Source: an uncultured Opitutia bacterium
GTDB lineage: Bacteria; Verrucomicrobiota; Verrucomicrobiia; Opitutales; UBA953
Reading direction: 5' to 3'
Length of the DNA: 24,201 nt
Assembly (NCBI GenBank): GCA_903868455.1
Contig: CAIPVK010000078.1
Span: 1 to 24,201, forward strand
Position numbers and translations under genes: made by a program. Below, piece after piece: positions 1 to 8,884 of the stretch (position 1 is its first letter; each line of letters opens with the position of its first letter). A model generated the notes under the pieces. That model did not search any database. It had not been told where the DNA came from and worked only from the letters and a program-made list of their open reading frames with translations.

Positions 1-1
1 G

Positions 2-565
2 TGCGACGCCGCCTCCACCTGGCACCCGGCCCACGTGCCCAAGGACCTCCGTCGGGCCACGGCCGAGGCCTTGGCCGAGGAGGCCGCCGCCAGCCGGCCG
101 GAGTTCGTCGTCCTGACCGGCGGCGAGCCCTGCATCCACGATCTCGGCCCCTTGGTCGCCGCCTTGGCCGCCCGGGGCATGCCCGCCCACCTCGAGACCT
201 GCGGCGCCTTCCCCCTTCCCGCCGACCTCGCCTGGGTCACCGTCAGCCCCAAGTGGGCGAAGCCCCCCATGCCGGCGGCCCTCGCGGCGGCGGATGAGCT
301 CAAGGTCATCGTCGAGGACCCCGAGAGCCTCGGGAAATGGGAGGCCGCCCTGGGCGGTTGGCCCTGCCCGGTGGTCTGGCTTCATCCCGAGTGGAGCCGC
401 CGGGCCGACCCGGCGGTCCTCGCCGCCATCACCGACGCCGTGAAGACGCGGGGCGCCCCTTTCCGCGCCGGCTGGCAGGTCCACAAGCCCTACGCGGCCG
501 ACAGCCGCGACCCCGGGAGCCGGCCGCCCGCCCCCTTGGGCGGCGATCCTGCCAAGGGACTCTGA
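2..565 (+). CDS. queE: 7-carboxy-7-deazaguanine synthase QueE, 3' part (5' end outside window)
   Basis: Radical-SAM enzyme that converts 6-carboxy-5,6,7,8-tetrahydropterin to 7-carboxy-7-deazaguanine in the queuosine/preQ0 pathway, in the cytoplasm. The frame is open from base 2 and begins CDAASTWHP, which matches the last cysteine of the CxxxCxxC cluster motif and the following C-D-[TS] stretch of QueE; the first two cluster cysteines must lie upstream of the window. The SAM-binding motif is seen as LTGGEP about 35 residues later, then HLETCG and TVSPKW, all usual for QueE. The C-terminus has GWQVHK followed by a short polar tail. The GTG at 35 is internal and is not the true start. Identity is confident; the missing N-terminus prevents a check of total length. 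Confidence 0.88.
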   Translation, partial: CDAASTWHPAHVPKDLRRATAEALAEEAAASRPEFVVLTGGEPCIHDLGPLVAALAARGMPAHLETCGAFPLPADLAWVTVSPKWAKPPMPAALAAADELKVIVEDPESLGKWEAALGGWPCPVVWLHPEWSRRADPAVLAAITDAVKTRGAPFRAGWQVHKPYAADSRDPGSRPPAPLGGDPAKGL

Positions 566-600
566 CCCCGCCGCGCGGGGTCGCGGCGACTTTCGTCGCG
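566..600 (+). terminator. Two tandem hairpins after queE
   Basis: Directly after the queE stop, CCCCGC-CGC-GCGGGG (566-580) forms a 6-bp stem. CGCGGCGA-CTT-TCGTCGCG (582-600) forms an 8-bp stem with one G-U pair. A T-rich stretch follows at about 609-620, too far away for a textbook intrinsic terminator. Probable queE terminator; function inferred from position and pairing only. The 54 bases before carA contain no clear promoter or Shine-Dalgarno sequence. Confidence 0.45.
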
Positions 601-654
601 CCTCCGTCATTTTCTTCTTCCCCTGTCGCGCGTGAGGCGTTTCAAAACGGCCTC

Positions 655-1815
655 ATGGCAACCTCCGCGATCCTCGCCCTCGAAGACGGCAGCGTCTTCC
701 GGGGAAGGGCTTTCGGGGCCCGCAAGACGGTCGTCGGCGAGGCGGTGTTCAACACCTCCCTCTCCGGTTACCAGGAGATCGTCACCGACCCCTCGTACTT
801 CGGCCAGATCGTCGCGATGACCGCGCCCCAGATCGGCAACTACGGGGTGAACGAGGAGGACAACGAGTCGGACGGCCCCAAGGCCGCCGGCTTCGTCGTC
901 CGCGAGCTCTCTCCCGTCGTCTCCAACTGGCGCGCCACGGCCGATCTCGGCTCCTGGCTCGCCAAGCACGGCATCCCCGGCATCGAGGGCATCGACACCC
1001 GCGCGCTGACGAAGAAGCTCCGCGTGGCGGGCGTCATGAAGGCCTGCCTTTCCACCGAGGACCTGACGGACGAGGAGGCGGTCCGCCGCGCCAAGGAGTG
1101 GAAGGGCCTGGTCGGCGTCGACTTCGTCAAGGAGGTCACCTGCAAGGCGCCCTACCGCCTGGCCGACAAGCGGGCCGACGACGGGCTCTTCACCGTCCCC
1201 GGCACCACCCTCTACAAGTCCAAGGAAGGCCGCCGCGTCTACAAGGTCGCGGCCTACGATTTCGGCGCCAAGACCTCCATCTTCCGCCGCCTGCGCCACG
1301 CCGGCTTCGACGTCCACGTCTTCCCCGCGACCACCCCCGCCGCCGAGATCCGCAAGATCAAGCCCGACGCGGTCTTCCTCTCCAACGGCCCCGGCGACCC
1401 CGCCGCCCTCGGCTACGCCCACGCGGCCGTGGCCGACCTGATCAAGGACTTCCCGACCTTCGGCATCTGCCTGGGGCACCAGATCATCACCCACGCCATC
1501 GGGGCCTCCACCTTCAAGCTCAAGTTCGGACACCGCGGCGGCAACCAGCCGGTCAAGAACAGCGAGACCGACTCGGTCTCCATCACGGCCCAGAACCATG
1601 GGTTCGCCTCCAAGCCCGAGGAGCTGGCCAAGTGCGGCGCGATCGTCACCGAGCTGAACCTCAACGACAACACGGTCGCCGGCCTGCGCCTCAAGGACAA
1701 GCCGGTCTTCTCCGTCCAGTACCATCCCGAGGCCGGTCCCGGCCCCAACGACGCCGACAAGCTCTTCGACGCGTTCTGGGAGCTCGTCGACCGCACCGCC
1801 AAGGCGAAGTCCTGA
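655..1815 (+). CDS. carA: Carbamoyl-phosphate synthase small (glutaminase) subunit
   Basis: The protein (386 aa, normal length for the family) hydrolyses glutamine and passes ammonia to the CarB large subunit to make carbamoyl phosphate for pyrimidine and arginine synthesis. The N-terminal CPSase_sm domain shows LEDGSVFRG and FNTSLSGYQE (residues 9-41). The C-terminal class I glutamine amidotransferase domain shows SNGPGDP (243-249), FGICLGHQ with nucleophile C272, GHRGGNQPVKN (292-302), QNHGFA (313-318) and YHPEA with catalytic H357 and E359. The ATG at 655 was chosen because the alignable protein starts there; longer readings overlap queE. The nearest purine-rich motif (GAGG at 634) is too far off to be a good ribosome-binding site. 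No carB follows; the next gene is convergent, so carB must be elsewhere. Confidence 0.97.
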   Translation: MATSAILALEDGSVFRGRAFGARKTVVGEAVFNTSLSGYQEIVTDPSYFGQIVAMTAPQIGNYGVNEEDNESDGPKAAGFVVRELSPVVSNWRATADLGSWLAKHGIPGIEGIDTRALTKKLRVAGVMKACLSTEDLTDEEAVRRAKEWKGLVGVDFVKEVTCKAPYRLADKRADDGLFTVPGTTLYKSKEGRRVYKVAAYDFGAKTSIFRRLRHAGFDVHVFPATTPAAEIRKIKPDAVFLSNGPGDPAALGYAHAAVADLIKDFPTFGICLGHQIITHAIGASTFKLKFGHRGGNQPVKNSETDSVSITAQNHGFASKPEELAKCGAIVTELNLNDNTVAGLRLKDKPVFSVQYHPEAGPGPNDADKLFDAFWELVDRTAKAKS

Positions 1816-1829
1816 GGCCGCGGCCTCAG
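1812..1829. terminator. 18-bp perfect palindrome spanning both stop codons of carA and kup
   Basis: CTGAGGCCGCGGCCTCAG is a perfect inverted repeat. Its left half contains the carA TGA (1813-1815) and its right half the complement of the kup TGA (1826-1828), so the two convergent genes end symmetrically on it, 10 bp apart. There is no T-tract on either side. A role as a bidirectional terminator or 3'-end protector is inferred. Confidence 0.5.
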
Positions 1830-3856
1830 AGCTCGACCTGCATCCCCAGCTCGACCACGCGACCCGGGGGCAGGCGGAAGTAGGCCGTCGCCGAGAGGGC
1901 GTTGCGGTTGAGGACCTCGAAGATCTTCTCCTCGACCTTGGGCAGGCGGAGGTCGCTCGACTCGGACTCGCTGCGGACGATGGTCTCGCGGCTGAGGAAG
2001 AAGGTCACCTGCATCGGGTCGTAGGCGATGCCGAGGTCGTCGAAGGCGGCCTTGAGCACGGGCTCGACCTGCGCGAGCTCGCGGAAGCCGAAGTGACCGA
2101 TGGCGCGCAGCACGCGGGGGAAGGCCTCCTGCGCCCGGCCGCCGGCGGGGGCCGGGTTGGGCACGCGGTAGGTCAGCTCCACGCGCTCGGCCGCGGGCAC
2201 CGTGGCGCGGTACTCGTCGACCTTGAGGGTCATGACGAGGATGTGCTCGTGGACGACCTTGTTGTGCTTGAGGTTGTGGGCGAAGGCCATGGGCACGGCC
2301 TCGACGTTGCCGACCATGTAGACGGCGACGCCCGGCACGCGGCGCACCTTGCCGGCATGGAAGCGGTCCTCGACGCTGTCGATGAAGATGTCGAAGACCT
2401 GGCTCTGCTCGTCCAACGCGAACTTCTTCCGCATGATCTGCCGCCCACGGTTCCAGATGTACATCACGCTGAAGGCGAGGAAGCCGACGCCGATGGGGAG
2501 CCAGCCCCCGTGCCACATCTTGGGGAGGTTGCCGCCGATGAAGAGCAGCTCGAGGATGAGGAAGGGGGCCATCAGCGCGTAGGCCATCCAGCCCAGCTGC
2601 TTGCGGGTGCGGAGGTATTCCGAGAAGAGGATGGTGGTGAAGAACATGGTCAGGCTGACCGAGATGCCGTAGGCGCCCGCGAGGTGCTCGGAGGTCTGGA
2701 ACTGGAGCACGGCGAAGGTGCAGCCGGCGAAGAGGGCCCAGTTGACCACGGGCAGGTAGACCTGACCCGACTCCTCGCCCGAGGTGTGGTCGATGCGCAT
2801 GCGGGGCAGGTAGTTGAGCTGGATGGCCTGGGTGGTCATCGAGAAGGCGCCCGAGATGAGGGCCTGCGAGGCGATGATGGCGGCGAGCGTCGCGAGGGCG
2901 ACCAGCGGGATCTGGGCCCAGTCCGGCGCCATGTTGAAGAGCGGGTTGAAGAGCGGGTCCTTCACCGCGTCGGGGGCCTGGGCCATCACCCAGGCGCCTT
3001 GGCCGAGGTAGTTGAGGACGAGGGCGGGCAGGACGATGAGGTGCCAGGTGACGCGGATGGGCCGGCCGCCGAAGTGGCCCATGTCGGCGTAGAGGGCCTC
3101 GGCCCCGGTCACCGCCAGGAAGACCGCGCCGATGATGGCGAAGGCCAGCCCGGGCTCGGTCACGAAGAGGCCGAAACCCTCGAGCGGGTTGAAGGCGTGG
3201 AGCAGGGCGGGGATGTGGTCGGCGTTTCGGTAGAGCGAGAAGCCGCCCAGCAGGGCGAGGGAGACGAACCAGGCGAGGGTGATGGGGCCGAAGTAGGCCC
3301 CCACGCGCGAGGTGCCCTTCTTCTGGATGGCGAACAGGGGGATCAGGACGCCGACCGCCAGCCAGGGGATGACGACCGAGAGCGTGTGGGCGGAGAAGGG
3401 CCCGTGAAGACGGTCGTTGGCCTCCTTGATGCCCTCCATCGCCGAGAGCACCGAGATGGCGGGCGTGATGATGCCGTCGCCGTAGAGCAGGGCGGCGCCC
3501 GCCAGGCCGATGAGGACGATCCAGCGCCGCGCCTGCTCCTGGCCTTGGCTGGAGAGGGAGACCAGGGTCATGACCCCGCCCTCGCCCTCGTCGTTGGCCT
3601 CCATGACCAAGATGATGTACTTCACGCTCACCACCAGGATCAGCGACCAGATGATGAGGGAGAGGATCGAGACCACCGGCACGCTGCCCCCGTGGGCGAA
3701 GCCGGCCTTGAAGCTCTCGCGCAGGGCGTAGAGCGGGCTCGTCCCGATGTCGCCGAAGACCACCCCCAGGGTCGCGACCGCGGCCGCCAAGGTGACGGGC
3801 TTGGCGAGGGAAGGGGCGGGGGCGGCGGTGGGCCCTCCCTTTTCAGGGGCGTTCAT
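1826..3856 (-). CDS. kup: Low-affinity potassium uptake protein Kup (KUP/HAK/KT family)
   Basis: Inner-membrane K+ transporter, thought to be a K+/H+ symporter, of 676 aa; the E. coli protein is about 622 aa. Diagnostic motifs are present: LGVVFGDIGTSPLYAL (residues 30-45), LLYGDGIITPAISVLSA, ALYADMGHFGGRPI and NYLGQGAW, within about twelve hydrophobic segments, followed by a soluble C-terminal domain of roughly 200 residues that includes the usual VFMVG-like segment (here VYMVGN). The N-terminus has a short Ala/Pro-rich cytoplasmic tail before the first helix. The ATG at 3856 gives the expected start. It is divergent from yajC across 124 bp and convergent with carA. No regulatory site was identified. 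Identity is confident. Confidence 0.97.
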   Translation of the reverse strand: MNAPEKGGPTAAPAPSLAKPVTLAAAVATLGVVFGDIGTSPLYALRESFKAGFAHGGSVPVVSILSLIIWSLILVVSVKYIILVMEANDEGEGGVMTLVSLSSQGQEQARRWIVLIGLAGAALLYGDGIITPAISVLSAMEGIKEANDRLHGPFSAHTLSVVIPWLAVGVLIPLFAIQKKGTSRVGAYFGPITLAWFVSLALLGGFSLYRNADHIPALLHAFNPLEGFGLFVTEPGLAFAIIGAVFLAVTGAEALYADMGHFGGRPIRVTWHLIVLPALVLNYLGQGAWVMAQAPDAVKDPLFNPLFNMAPDWAQIPLVALATLAAIIASQALISGAFSMTTQAIQLNYLPRMRIDHTSGEESGQVYLPVVNWALFAGCTFAVLQFQTSEHLAGAYGISVSLTMFFTTILFSEYLRTRKQLGWMAYALMAPFLILELLFIGGNLPKMWHGGWLPIGVGFLAFSVMYIWNRGRQIMRKKFALDEQSQVFDIFIDSVEDRFHAGKVRRVPGVAVYMVGNVEAVPMAFAHNLKHNKVVHEHILVMTLKVDEYRATVPAAERVELTYRVPNPAPAGGRAQEAFPRVLRAIGHFGFRELAQVEPVLKAAFDDLGIAYDPMQVTFFLSRETIVRSESESSDLRLPKVEEKIFEVLNRNALSATAYFRLPPGRVVELGMQVEL

Positions 3857-3980
3857 GGAAAGCGTCCATCCTGACCCCCCGCCTTCCGGCGGTCAATCCA
3901 AGGGGTGCGCGCCCCGACTGGGCTTGCCTTTTTGTCACACCCCCGGGCATCCTTTCCGCCCCTTTCCAACAAAAACACCA
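3857..3980. promoter_or_regulatory. Divergent kup/yajC intergenic region
   Basis: This 124-bp region must carry the promoters for kup (leftward) and for yajC-secDF-recJ (rightward). A small hairpin, CCGCC-TTCC-GGCGG, lies at 3879-3892 within a longer TGACC...GGTCA pair. A pyrimidine- and A-rich stretch precedes yajC. TTGCCT near 3924 could be a -35 element, but no convincing -10 sits at the right distance, so no exact promoter is called. Confidence 0.35.
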
Positions 3981-4328
3981 ATGAACACGAACCTGACCGC
4001 CCTGCTTCTCCAGACGCCCCCCGCCGCCGGAGCCGAGCAGCCGAACGCCCTGATGTCGCTCCTGCCGCTGATCCTGATGTTCGCGGCCTTCTACTTCTTC
4101 CTCATCGCCCCCCAGCGCAAGCAGCAGAAGGCCCTGGCCAAGTTCCAGTCCGAGCTGAAGGTCGGCGATCCCGTGATGACCACCGCCGGCATCTTCGGCA
4201 AGGTCGTCTCCCTCCAGGAAACCAAGGCCACCGTCCAGGTCGCCGAGGGTGTCCGACTCGTCTTCCTCCGCTCCGCCCTCCTGCAGTCCGACGAGGCCGG
4301 CGCCGAGAACCTCAAGGCCGCCAACTGA
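3981..4328 (+). CDS. yajC: Sec translocase accessory subunit YajC
   Basis: Small inner-membrane subunit (115 aa) that associates with SecDF in the Sec holotranslocon. It has one hydrophobic helix at about residues 26-43 (LMSLLPLILMFAAFYFFLI), followed by the family signature APQRKQQK (44-51) and the conserved VGDPVMTTAGIFGKVV segment (61-76). The ATG at 3981 follows an A-rich stretch without a Shine-Dalgarno motif. It is the first gene of yajC-secDF-recJ; yajC next to secD/secF is a widely conserved order. The N-terminal 20 residues are Pro/Ala-rich and variable in the family. Confidence 0.95.
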   Translation: MNTNLTALLLQTPPAAGAEQPNALMSLLPLILMFAAFYFFLIAPQRKQQKALAKFQSELKVGDPVMTTAGIFGKVVSLQETKATVQVAEGVRLVFLRSALLQSDEAGAENLKAAN

Positions 4329-4338
4329 GCCCGGGCTC
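4327..4338. repeat. 12-bp perfect palindrome at the yajC stop codon
   Basis: GAGCCCGGGCTC starts inside the yajC TGA and sits 8 bp before the secDF start codon. It could slow translation initiation of secDF or mark an mRNA processing point; neither is shown. A chance palindrome cannot be excluded at this G+C content. Confidence 0.3.
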
Positions 4339-4346
4339 GCCCGACC

Positions 4347-7163
4347 ATGACGCTCCGCCCTTGGTGGAAGATCGTCGTCTCCCTGCTCGCGCTCGGAGCC
4401 GCCTACTATGAGGTCACGCCCGTCCAAACGGTGCCGTTGGAGGACTATGTCCCCGGCGCCGTCATCAAGGATGAGGCCGCCTTCGCCCCTCTCGATCGCG
4501 AGGCCCGCGCCCGCGTCGCCGCCCACGCCGCGCAGGACCCGGCCGTCCCCGCCGAGCGCAAGGCCCCGACCTATTACCAGGCCCTGCGCGACCTCGCGGC
4601 CGGCAAGGGCTCGGAGGGCGTGGTGGACCTGCTGCCCTTCTTCTTCGACCCGGCCTCCTTCGTCCGCGAGCCCGAGCTCGCCAAGCGCAACACGCTCGTC
4701 CTGAAGGAGCTCATGCGGCGCTCCCAGGGCCGCCTCAAGCTGGGCCTCGACCTCCAGGGCGGCGTCGCCTTCACCCTCGAGGTCGACACCGAGAGCGCCG
4801 TCCGCGAGGCCGCGCGCCAGGTCGACGAGGCCAAGGCGCAGGTCGCCGCGGCCGAGGCCGCGTCCGACGCGACCGCGCTCGCCCGGGCCAGGGACCGGCT
4901 GGCCGGCGCCGAGCGCACGCTCGCCGACCGCCAGGAGCGGGGCGGCGCGCGCATGATCGAGGAGGCCGTCCGCGTGATGGAGCGGCGCATCAACGCCTAC
5001 GGCGTGGCCGAGCCCGTCATCCGTCCGGTGGGCGACCGCGTGCTCGAGATCCAGATGCCCGGGGCCGACGCCGCCAACAACCCCGACGTCATCGACGTCC
5101 TGAAGAAGCCCGCCAAGCTCGAGTTCCGCCAGGTCTACCGCTTCGCCCGCCCGGGCGAGTCCGAGCCCGAGAACAGCACCCGCACGCTCGCCGAGAACCC
5201 GCGCGTCCCCGACTCGCCCGTCGCCCGCTACGAGGTCCTGACGGAGCGCGACGTCGACCGCGCGACCGGCAAGGTCTCGCTCCGCCGCTACTATGTCCGC
5301 ACCCGCGCCGACGCCACGGGCGACATCATCGCCCGCTCCGAGGGGCGCACCAACGACGGCTTCAGCTGGTACGTCGACATGGCCTTCACCACCGAGGGCG
5401 CCCGACGCTTCGGCGACATGACCGCCCGCATCGCCGAGCTCAACGCCGCGACCGGCTCCGTCGGCCAGCTGGCCATCGTGCTGGACGGCGTCCTGCAGTC
5501 CGCCCCGACCGTCCGCGAGGCCCTGCGCGGCGGCGGCGCAGTCATCACCGGCAGCTTCGGCCGCGAGGACGCGGGCGAGCTCGCCAACGTGCTCAACAAC
5601 CCGCTGGCCTTCCCCCTGCGGACGCTCGACGTCGTCACCGTCGGCCCGACCCTCGCGAAGGACGCGCAGGAGCGCTCCGTCGTCGCCTCCGCCATCTCCG
5701 TCTGCCTCGTGGTCGCCTTCTCCGTGGCCTTCTACCTCTGGGGCGGCGTCTTCGCCGTCGTCGGCATCGTCCTCAACCTGCTGATGGTCCTGGGCGCCAT
5801 GGCCTACTTCCAGGCGACCATCACCCTGCCGGGCGTGGCCGCGCTCGTCCTGACGCTGGGCATGGCGGTCGACGCCAACATCCTCATCTTCGAGCGCATC
5901 CGCGAGGAGCGCGCGCTCGGCAAGGACCCCGTCACCTGCCTGTTCCAGGGCTATGACCGCGCCTTCTGGAGCATCGTGGACGCCAACCTCACCACGCTCC
6001 TGACCGCGGTCATCCTGGTCGCCATGGGCACCGGTCCCATCCGCGGCTTCGGCGTCACCCTCGCCATCGGCATCCTGACCACGCTCTTCACCACCCTGGT
6101 GACCTTCCGCGGCCTGCAGGAGCTCTCGCTGCGCACGGGCTGGCTGACCGCCAGCTTCGGCCTGCCCGGCCCCCGCAACAGCGGGCGATTCCCCTTCCTC
6201 GCCCACGCCCGCAAGGCCTTCGTCGTCTCCTGGGTCCTGATCCTCTCCGGCCTGGCCTTCATGGCCTACCGCGGCAAGGAGAGCTTCGGGAAGGATTTCC
6301 GCGGCGGCGAGTCCGTCGTCCTCGCGATCGACGGAAAGGCCGTGGTCGACACCGCCCGCGTCGAGGCGGCGGGGGCCCGCGTCGGCCTCCCCGACACGAC
6401 GGCCACCCGCGTCGTCCCGCTCGGCGGCGGCGCGCCCACGCTCCGCGTGGAGACCGAGCTCACCCGCGGCGAGGGCAAGGCGGAGTTCGCCAACGTCGAC
6501 GCCGTCGTCGCCGAGCTCCGGCGCTCCGAGCCGGCGCTCTTCGCCGGCGTGCCCGCGGAGGGCGTCGTGCTCTCCCGCCAGGCCATCGGCGCGACCGTCA
6601 GCGCCGGCATGCTCGAGAACGCCGTCTGGTCCTTCCTCCTGGCCCTCCTGGGCATCGCCGTCTACGTGGCCCTGCGCTTCGAGGCCGGCTTCGGCGCCGG
6701 CGCCCTCGTCTCCACGCTGCACGACGTGCTCCTCGTGGCCGGGCTGTTCGTCGCCATGGGCGGGCAGTTCAACGCCTCCATGGTCGCCGCCATGCTCATG
6801 GTGATGGGCTACTCGATCAACGACACCATCGTCGTCTTCGACCGCATCCGCGAGAACCTCGCGGCCAGCCCCGGGCGCCCGCTCCGCGACATCGTCGAGC
6901 TCGCGCTCAACCAGACGCTGTCCCGCACCATCCTGACCTCGATGACCGTGCTGCTCAGCGCCGCCGCCCTCTGGGCCTTCGGCGCGGGCGACGTCCGCCT
7001 CTACGGCGAGATCTTCGTCTACGGCGTGCTCATCGGCACGTTCTCGTCCCTCTTCATCGCCGCTCCCGTCTACTACTGGTGGCACGGCGGCCGCCGCGAG
7101 GCCGCCGACGCCGCGGACGCCGTCCGCCGCCACAGCTGGGAGGCGGGCTCCGAGGAGCGCTGA
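4347..7163 (+). CDS. secDF: Protein translocase SecDF, fused single polypeptide
   Basis: Inner-membrane proton-driven factor (938 aa) that pulls secreted proteins through SecYEG from the periplasmic side. The SecD half has an N-terminal helix (about 8-20), the signature LKLGLDLQGGVAF (130-142), a periplasmic domain, then a block of helices ending in MAVDANILIFERIREE. The SecF half starts with a new helix (FVVSWVLILSGLAF), then GKDFRGGESV, and ends with GYSINDTIVVFDRIREN and further helices. Both D-A-N-I and N-D-T motifs expected in SecD and SecF are present. Between residues about 150 and 215 there is a charged Ala-rich helical segment that may form a coiled coil. Fusion of SecD and SecF is common in several phyla and is not a mutation. 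It lies 18 bp after yajC and 5 bp before recJ. Confidence 0.96.
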   Translation: MTLRPWWKIVVSLLALGAAYYEVTPVQTVPLEDYVPGAVIKDEAAFAPLDREARARVAAHAAQDPAVPAERKAPTYYQALRDLAAGKGSEGVVDLLPFFFDPASFVREPELAKRNTLVLKELMRRSQGRLKLGLDLQGGVAFTLEVDTESAVREAARQVDEAKAQVAAAEAASDATALARARDRLAGAERTLADRQERGGARMIEEAVRVMERRINAYGVAEPVIRPVGDRVLEIQMPGADAANNPDVIDVLKKPAKLEFRQVYRFARPGESEPENSTRTLAENPRVPDSPVARYEVLTERDVDRATGKVSLRRYYVRTRADATGDIIARSEGRTNDGFSWYVDMAFTTEGARRFGDMTARIAELNAATGSVGQLAIVLDGVLQSAPTVREALRGGGAVITGSFGREDAGELANVLNNPLAFPLRTLDVVTVGPTLAKDAQERSVVASAISVCLVVAFSVAFYLWGGVFAVVGIVLNLLMVLGAMAYFQATITLPGVAALVLTLGMAVDANILIFERIREERALGKDPVTCLFQGYDRAFWSIVDANLTTLLTAVILVAMGTGPIRGFGVTLAIGILTTLFTTLVTFRGLQELSLRTGWLTASFGLPGPRNSGRFPFLAHARKAFVVSWVLILSGLAFMAYRGKESFGKDFRGGESVVLAIDGKAVVDTARVEAAGARVGLPDTTATRVVPLGGGAPTLRVETELTRGEGKAEFANVDAVVAELRRSEPALFAGVPAEGVVLSRQAIGATVSAGMLENAVWSFLLALLGIAVYVALRFEAGFGAGALVSTLHDVLLVAGLFVAMGGQFNASMVAAMLMVMGYSINDTIVVFDRIRENLAASPGRPLRDIVELALNQTLSRTILTSMTVLLSAAALWAFGAGDVRLYGEIFVYGVLIGTFSSLFIAAPVYYWWHGGRREAADAADAVRRHSWEAGSEER

Positions 7164-7168
7164 ACGCC

Positions 7169-8884
7169 ATGCCGGCCTGGAACCACCGCGCCGCGGATCC
7201 GGCGCGCGTGCGGCGTCTCCGCGAGACCCTCGGGGTCTCCGAGGTCGTCGCCACGCTGCTCGCCCGTCGGACGTCCGACGACGCCGAGGCGGAGCGCCAC
7301 CTCCGCCCCCAGCTCGCCCACGTCGGCGACCCCTTCGAGGTCGGCGGCCTGCGCGCCGCCGCGGAGCGGCTGGTCGACGCCGCGGCGGCCCGCTCGCGCA
7401 TCGCCATCCTCGGGGACTACGACGTCGACGGCGTCACCAGCTCCGCCGCCCTCGTCCACGCCCTCCGCGGCCTCGGCGCCGCCCCCGCCGCCTACGTTCC
7501 CCGCCGCATGGAGGACGGCTACGGACTCTCCATGTCGGCCATCGACCGCGTGCTGGCGGACGGGCGGCCCGACGTCTTCGTGGCGCTCGACTGCGGCACG
7601 AACTCGCACGCCGAGGTCGCCCGCCTCCGCGCCGAGGGCATCGACGTCCTCGTCGTCGACCACCACGTGGCCAAGGACGGCCACGCCGAGGACTGCCTGA
7701 TGGTCAACCCCCGGGTCTTCGACGCCCCCGACGCCCCCTGGCAGGCGCTCTGCACGGCGGGACTGACCTTCAAGCTCATCCACGCCATGCTCAAGGTCCT
7801 GCGCCAGCGCGGGGACCCGCTCGGCGCCGCCATCGCGGTCAAGGACTACCTCGACCTCGCGGCCCTCGGCACCATCGCCGATCTCGTGCCCCTGCGGCAT
7901 GAGAACCGCATCCTCGCCGCCCACGGCCTGCGACTGCTCTCCGAGGCCCGCCGCCCCGGCGTCCGCGCCCTGATCGAGGTCAGCGGGCTCTCCCCGGGCC
8001 AGTCGCTCTCGTCGACCGACGTCTCCTACCGTCTCGGCCCGCGCATCAACGCCAGCGGCCGCCTGGCCGACGCCGCGCTGCCGCTCCGCCTGCTCCTCGG
8101 CGAATCCGAGGCCGAGTGCCGGGAGGCCGCCGCCGAGCTCGACGCCCTCAACCGCGAGCGCCAGGAGATCGACCGCAAGGTCACCGAGGAGGCCTCCCGC
8201 CAGCTCGCGGATTCCGCCGACCTGCCCGGGCTCGTCGCCCAGGGCGATTGGCATCCCGGGGTGGTCGGCATCGCCGCCGGCAAGCTCAGCCGCGCCTTCG
8301 CCCGCCCCGTCATCGTCCTCGGGCGCGAGGGCGACCTCGCCAAGGGCTCGGGGCGCGGCGTGCCCGGCGTCGACCTCGTCGCCGCCCTCCAGTCCTGCCA
8401 CGAGCTGCTCGGCAACTACGGCGGCCATCCGATGGCCGTCGGGGTCGGGCTGCCCCTGGCCAACCTGGCCGCCTTCCGCGAGCGCTTCGCCCGGGCGGTG
8501 GCGGCCCAGCTCGCCGCGGGCGTCCCGCGCGACGAGTCCGCGCTCGAGCTCGAGCATTGGCTACGGCCCGAGCAGGTGGAGGACCACGTCCTCGACGAGC
8601 TCGAGATGCTGCACCCCTTCGGCGAGGGCAATCCCGAGCCGGTCTTCGGCCTCCGCGGCATCCGCTTCGACCGCGAGGTCCAGCGCTTCGGCGAGGGCGG
8701 GATGAATTTCCGCCACACCGTCTTCCTGCCCGGCGGCCGACGCCTCGGCCTGATCGGCTGGAGGATGGCCGACCGCGCGCCGGCGCCGGGTCAGGTGGTC
8801 GACCTCGCGGTGCGGCTTTCCTGGAACCGATGGCAGGGACGGCGCAACGCGCAGGCCGAGGTCATCGATTGGCGGCCGGCTTGA
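7169..8884 (+). CDS. recJ: Single-stranded-DNA-specific 5'-3' exonuclease RecJ
   Basis: DHH-family exonuclease (571 aa, close to the 577 aa of E. coli) used in recombination and mismatch repair. Metal-binding motifs are visible: LGDYDVDGVTSSAAL (81-95), ALDCGT (139-144) and VVDHHV with D164-H165-H166. GPRINASGRLADA follows, then the DHHA1 motif NYGGHPMAVG, and HPFGEGNPEPVFG in the C-terminal OB-like domain. The ATG at 7169 is 5 bp after the secDF stop and is preceded by GAGGAG (7152-7157), a plausible though slightly distant ribosome-binding site. Its position behind secDF is common in bacteria and indicates co-transcription. Its last 23 bp overlap the 3' end of the gene on the other strand. 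Confidence 0.97.
   Translation: MPAWNHRAADPARVRRLRETLGVSEVVATLLARRTSDDAEAERHLRPQLAHVGDPFEVGGLRAAAERLVDAAAARSRIAILGDYDVDGVTSSAALVHALRGLGAAPAAYVPRRMEDGYGLSMSAIDRVLADGRPDVFVALDCGTNSHAEVARLRAEGIDVLVVDHHVAKDGHAEDCLMVNPRVFDAPDAPWQALCTAGLTFKLIHAMLKVLRQRGDPLGAAIAVKDYLDLAALGTIADLVPLRHENRILAAHGLRLLSEARRPGVRALIEVSGLSPGQSLSSTDVSYRLGPRINASGRLADAALPLRLLLGESEAECREAAAELDALNRERQEIDRKVTEEASRQLADSADLPGLVAQGDWHPGVVGIAAGKLSRAFARPVIVLGREGDLAKGSGRGVPGVDLVAALQSCHELLGNYGGHPMAVGVGLPLANLAAFRERFARAVAAQLAAGVPRDESALELEHWLRPEQVEDHVLDELEMLHPFGEGNPEPVFGLRGIRFDREVQRFGEGGMNFRHTVFLPGGRRLGLIGWRMADRAPAPGQVVDLAVRLSWNRWQGRRNAQAEVIDWRPA

Noticed and set aside
2093..3874. A 593-codon forward frame opposite kup.
   Set aside because: Low-complexity Glu/Asp/Gly/His/Val composition, a mirror of Kup codon bias; Kup itself is unmistakable.
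3843..7133. A 1096-codon open frame on the strand opposite yajC and secDF.
   Set aside because: Very high G+C makes antisense stops rare. The translation is a Gly/Asp/Glu/Ala/Val-rich string with no domain, and the forward strand encodes a textbook YajC and SecDF.
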